NCBI GenBank assembly: GCA_046347635.1
Contig: JAXMFT010000003.1
Coordinates: 248,001-312,000, forward strand
From: JAGVSZ01 sp019137045
GTDB lineage: Bacteria > Pseudomonadota > Gammaproteobacteria > Burkholderiales > SG8-39
Reading direction: 5' to 3'
Length of the DNA: 64,000 nucleotides
Part shown: positions 62,572 through 64,000 of the stretch, piece after piece
Layout of the letters: every line of letters begins with the position of its first letter
How positions within the stretch are numbered: position 1 is the first letter of the stretch
Position numbers and translations under genes: made by a program
Notes under the pieces: model-generated
What the model was told of the DNA's origin: nothing
What the model saw: the letters and a program-made list of their open reading frames with translations, nothing else
Database searches by the model: none

Positions 62572-62581
62572 GCGCGCCGAC

Positions 62582-63865
62582 ATGACCCCGGGCGACCGCG
62601 CGCTCCTGCTCGATCTCTTCCGCACCGCGGTCGACGCGGTGTCCCCGGCGCGCTGCCTCCCGCCGCGCCTCCCGCCGCCCCCGCGCGGCCGCACCGTCGT
62701 CGTCGGCGCCGGGAAGGCCGCGGCCGCGATGGCGCAGGCCGTCGAAGCGCACTGGCGCGGATCGCTGTCGGGGCTAGTCGTGACGCGCTACGGCCACGGC
62801 GCGCCGTGCAAGCAGATCGAAGTGATCGAGGCAGCGCATCCGGTCCCCGACGCGGCCGGACGCGAGGCCGCCGCGCGCATCCTGCAGACGGTGCGCGGGC
62901 TCACCGCCGACGACCTCGTCCTGTGCCTGATCTCGGGCGGCGGCTCCGCCCTCCTCGCCGCGCCCGCCGCAGGCTTGACCCTCGCGGACAAGCAGGCGGT
63001 GAACAGGGCACTGCTGCGCTCGGGCGCGAACATCGCGGAGATGAACTGCGTGCGCAAGCACCTGTCGGCGTTGAAGGGCGGCCGCCTCGCGGCCGCGTGC
63101 GCGCCGGCGCGGGTCGTCACGCTCGCCATCTCGGACGTGCCGGGCGACGACCCGTCGGTGATCGCGTCCGGACCGACCGTGCCCGATCCGACGACTTTCG
63201 CGGACGCCCTTGCGGTACTCGCGAAGTACGGCATCAGCGAGCCGCGCGCGGTGATCGAGCACCTGCGCGCCGCGCGCAACGAGACGCCGAAACCCGGCGA
63301 CCCGCGGCTCGCCGGCGGCGAAGTCGTGATCGTCGCGACGGCGCAGGACGCCCTGCGCGCCGCGGCCGGGGCCGCCCGCGCGGCGGGGCTAGCGCCGGTG
63401 ATCCTCGGCGACTCGATCGAGGGCGAAGCGCGCGACGTGGCGGCGGTGCACGCGGGGATCGCGCGCCAGGTCGCGCGCCACGGCGGGGAGGACGGCACCC
63501 CGGCCGCTCCGCCCTGCGTGCTCCTCTCGGGCGGGGAAACGACGGTCACCGTGCGCGGCAGCGGGCGCGGCGGGCGCAACGCGGAGTTCCTGCTCGCGCT
63601 CGCCGTGGCGCTCGACGGCCACCCCGGCATCGCGGCGCTCGCGGCCGACACCGACGGCATCGACGGCTCGGAGGACAACGCCGGCGCCCTGCTCGCGCCG
63701 GACAGCCTCGCGCGCGCGGCGGCGCGCGGCGTGCGCGCGCAGGCGTGCCTCGCCGACAACGACGGCTACCGCTTCTTCAGCGCGCTCGGGGACCTGGTCG
63801 TCACCGGCCCGACGCGCACCAACGTGAACGACTTTCGCGCGCTCCTGGTCCGGCGCACGGCGTGA
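62582..63865 (+). CDS. Glycerate 2-kinase (GckA/MOFRL family)
   Basis: Phosphorylates glycerate to 2-phosphoglycerate. The N-terminal domain has VVGAGKAAAAMAQA (near 40) and LISGGGSALLAAP (near 118), and the MOFRL domain at the C-terminus has LLSGGETTVTV and GRGGRNAEFLLALA (near 335). The lysine in ALSALKGGRLA-like segment (LSALKGGRLA) is conserved. 427 aa is normal. It acts in serine-cycle or glyoxylate/tartronate metabolism. Confidence 0.93.
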   Translation: MTPGDRALLLDLFRTAVDAVSPARCLPPRLPPPPRGRTVVVGAGKAAAAMAQAVEAHWRGSLSGLVVTRYGHGAPCKQIEVIEAAHPVPDAAGREAAARILQTVRGLTADDLVLCLISGGGSALLAAPAAGLTLADKQAVNRALLRSGANIAEMNCVRKHLSALKGGRLAAACAPARVVTLAISDVPGDDPSVIASGPTVPDPTTFADALAVLAKYGISEPRAVIEHLRAARNETPKPGDPRLAGGEVVIVATAQDALRAAAGAARAAGLAPVILGDSIEGEARDVAAVHAGIARQVARHGGEDGTPAAPPCVLLSGGETTVTVRGSGRGGRNAEFLLALAVALDGHPGIAALAADTDGIDGSEDNAGALLAPDSLARAAARGVRAQACLADNDGYRFFSALGDLVVTGPTRTNVNDFRALLVRRTA

Positions 63866-63869
63866 CCCG

Positions 63870-64000
63870 ATGATCCGCATCCGCATCGCGTGGCCGGGCG
63901 GCGAGCTCTTCGCCGCGCTCGCCGACACCCCGACCGCGCGCGCGGTGGCGGCGGCCCTGCCCGCGAAGGCGAGCGCGAACACCTGGGGCGAAGAGGTGTA
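63870..64000 (+). CDS. Cyclophilin-like-fold protein, N-terminal part (runs off window)
   Basis: An ATG 4 bases after the kinase stop opens a frame of 43 complete codons to the edge: MIRIRIAWPGGELFAAL, then DTPTARAVAAALP and NTWGEEVY. This is the start of the small cyclophilin-like family (TM1367/DUF3830-type), normally about 120-150 residues. Function unknown. The position suggests it belongs to the same operon as the kinase. Confidence 0.75.
   Translation, partial: MIRIRIAWPGGELFAALADTPTARAVAAALPAKASANTWGEEV

Overview
The window is a high-GC chromosomal segment from a proteobacterium, most probably a betaproteobacterium. The evidence is the lspA-ileS-ribF-(SirB1)-murJ run divergent from rpsT, the argD-argF-argG series, a FimT/PilV/PilW/PilX/PilY1/PilE type IV pilus set, a PEP-CTERM protein and very strong G/C bias at third codon positions. 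No plasmid, phage, insertion sequence or CRISPR array is visible.

Region 1 (1-19.6 kb) is an accessory catabolic locus. A leftward operon encodes an acyl-CoA ligase, a TetR regulator and four successive QueG/reductive-dehalogenase-like Fe-S proteins, the last cut by the window edge. A divergent rightward series encodes a 7Fe ferredoxin, a complete TRAP transporter, a second acyl-CoA ligase, a FlK-type thioesterase, a large molybdopterin oxidoreductase and a fused Fe-S/membrane-anchor subunit. A second TetR regulator diverges from a short reductive-dehalogenase-like protein followed by a third acyl-CoA ligase. Read together: a carboxylate is imported by the TRAP system, activated to a CoA thioester, and processed by redox enzymes that probably use cobalamin/Fe-S and molybdenum. 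The substrate is unknown. The reductase families and the FlK-like thioesterase make a halogenated acid one possibility among others. This is the best candidate in the window for an undescribed system.

Region 2 (19.7-25.5 kb) holds a MoxR/VWA/CoxG module of the kind that matures molybdenum hydroxylases, interrupted by a reverse-oriented malate/lactate-dehydrogenase-family gene, followed by an alpha/beta hydrolase and an apparently exported SAM-methyltransferase-fold protein. Region 3 (25.6-36 kb) holds a PAS-GAF-GGDEF-EAL protein, an OGT-like glycosyltransferase, PmbA, a DarP-Mog-esterase operon and a large PilZ-like protein.

Region 4 (36-39.2 kb) holds a PEP-CTERM protein behind a well-spaced sigma-54 promoter, a HigBA-like toxin-antitoxin locus with a frameshifted toxin, tRNA-Thr(CGT) and a Fur-family gene. 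Region 5 (39.4-46.8 kb) is a compact minor-pilin/PilY1 operon ending in a strong terminator. Region 6 (46.9-64 kb) is housekeeping: ispH, lspA, ileS, ribF, a SirB1-type protein, murJ, rpsT, a basic amino acid decarboxylase, a small conserved-looking protein, an orphan ParA, argD-argF-argG, a phosphoesterase, glycerate 2-kinase and the start of a cyclophilin-like protein.
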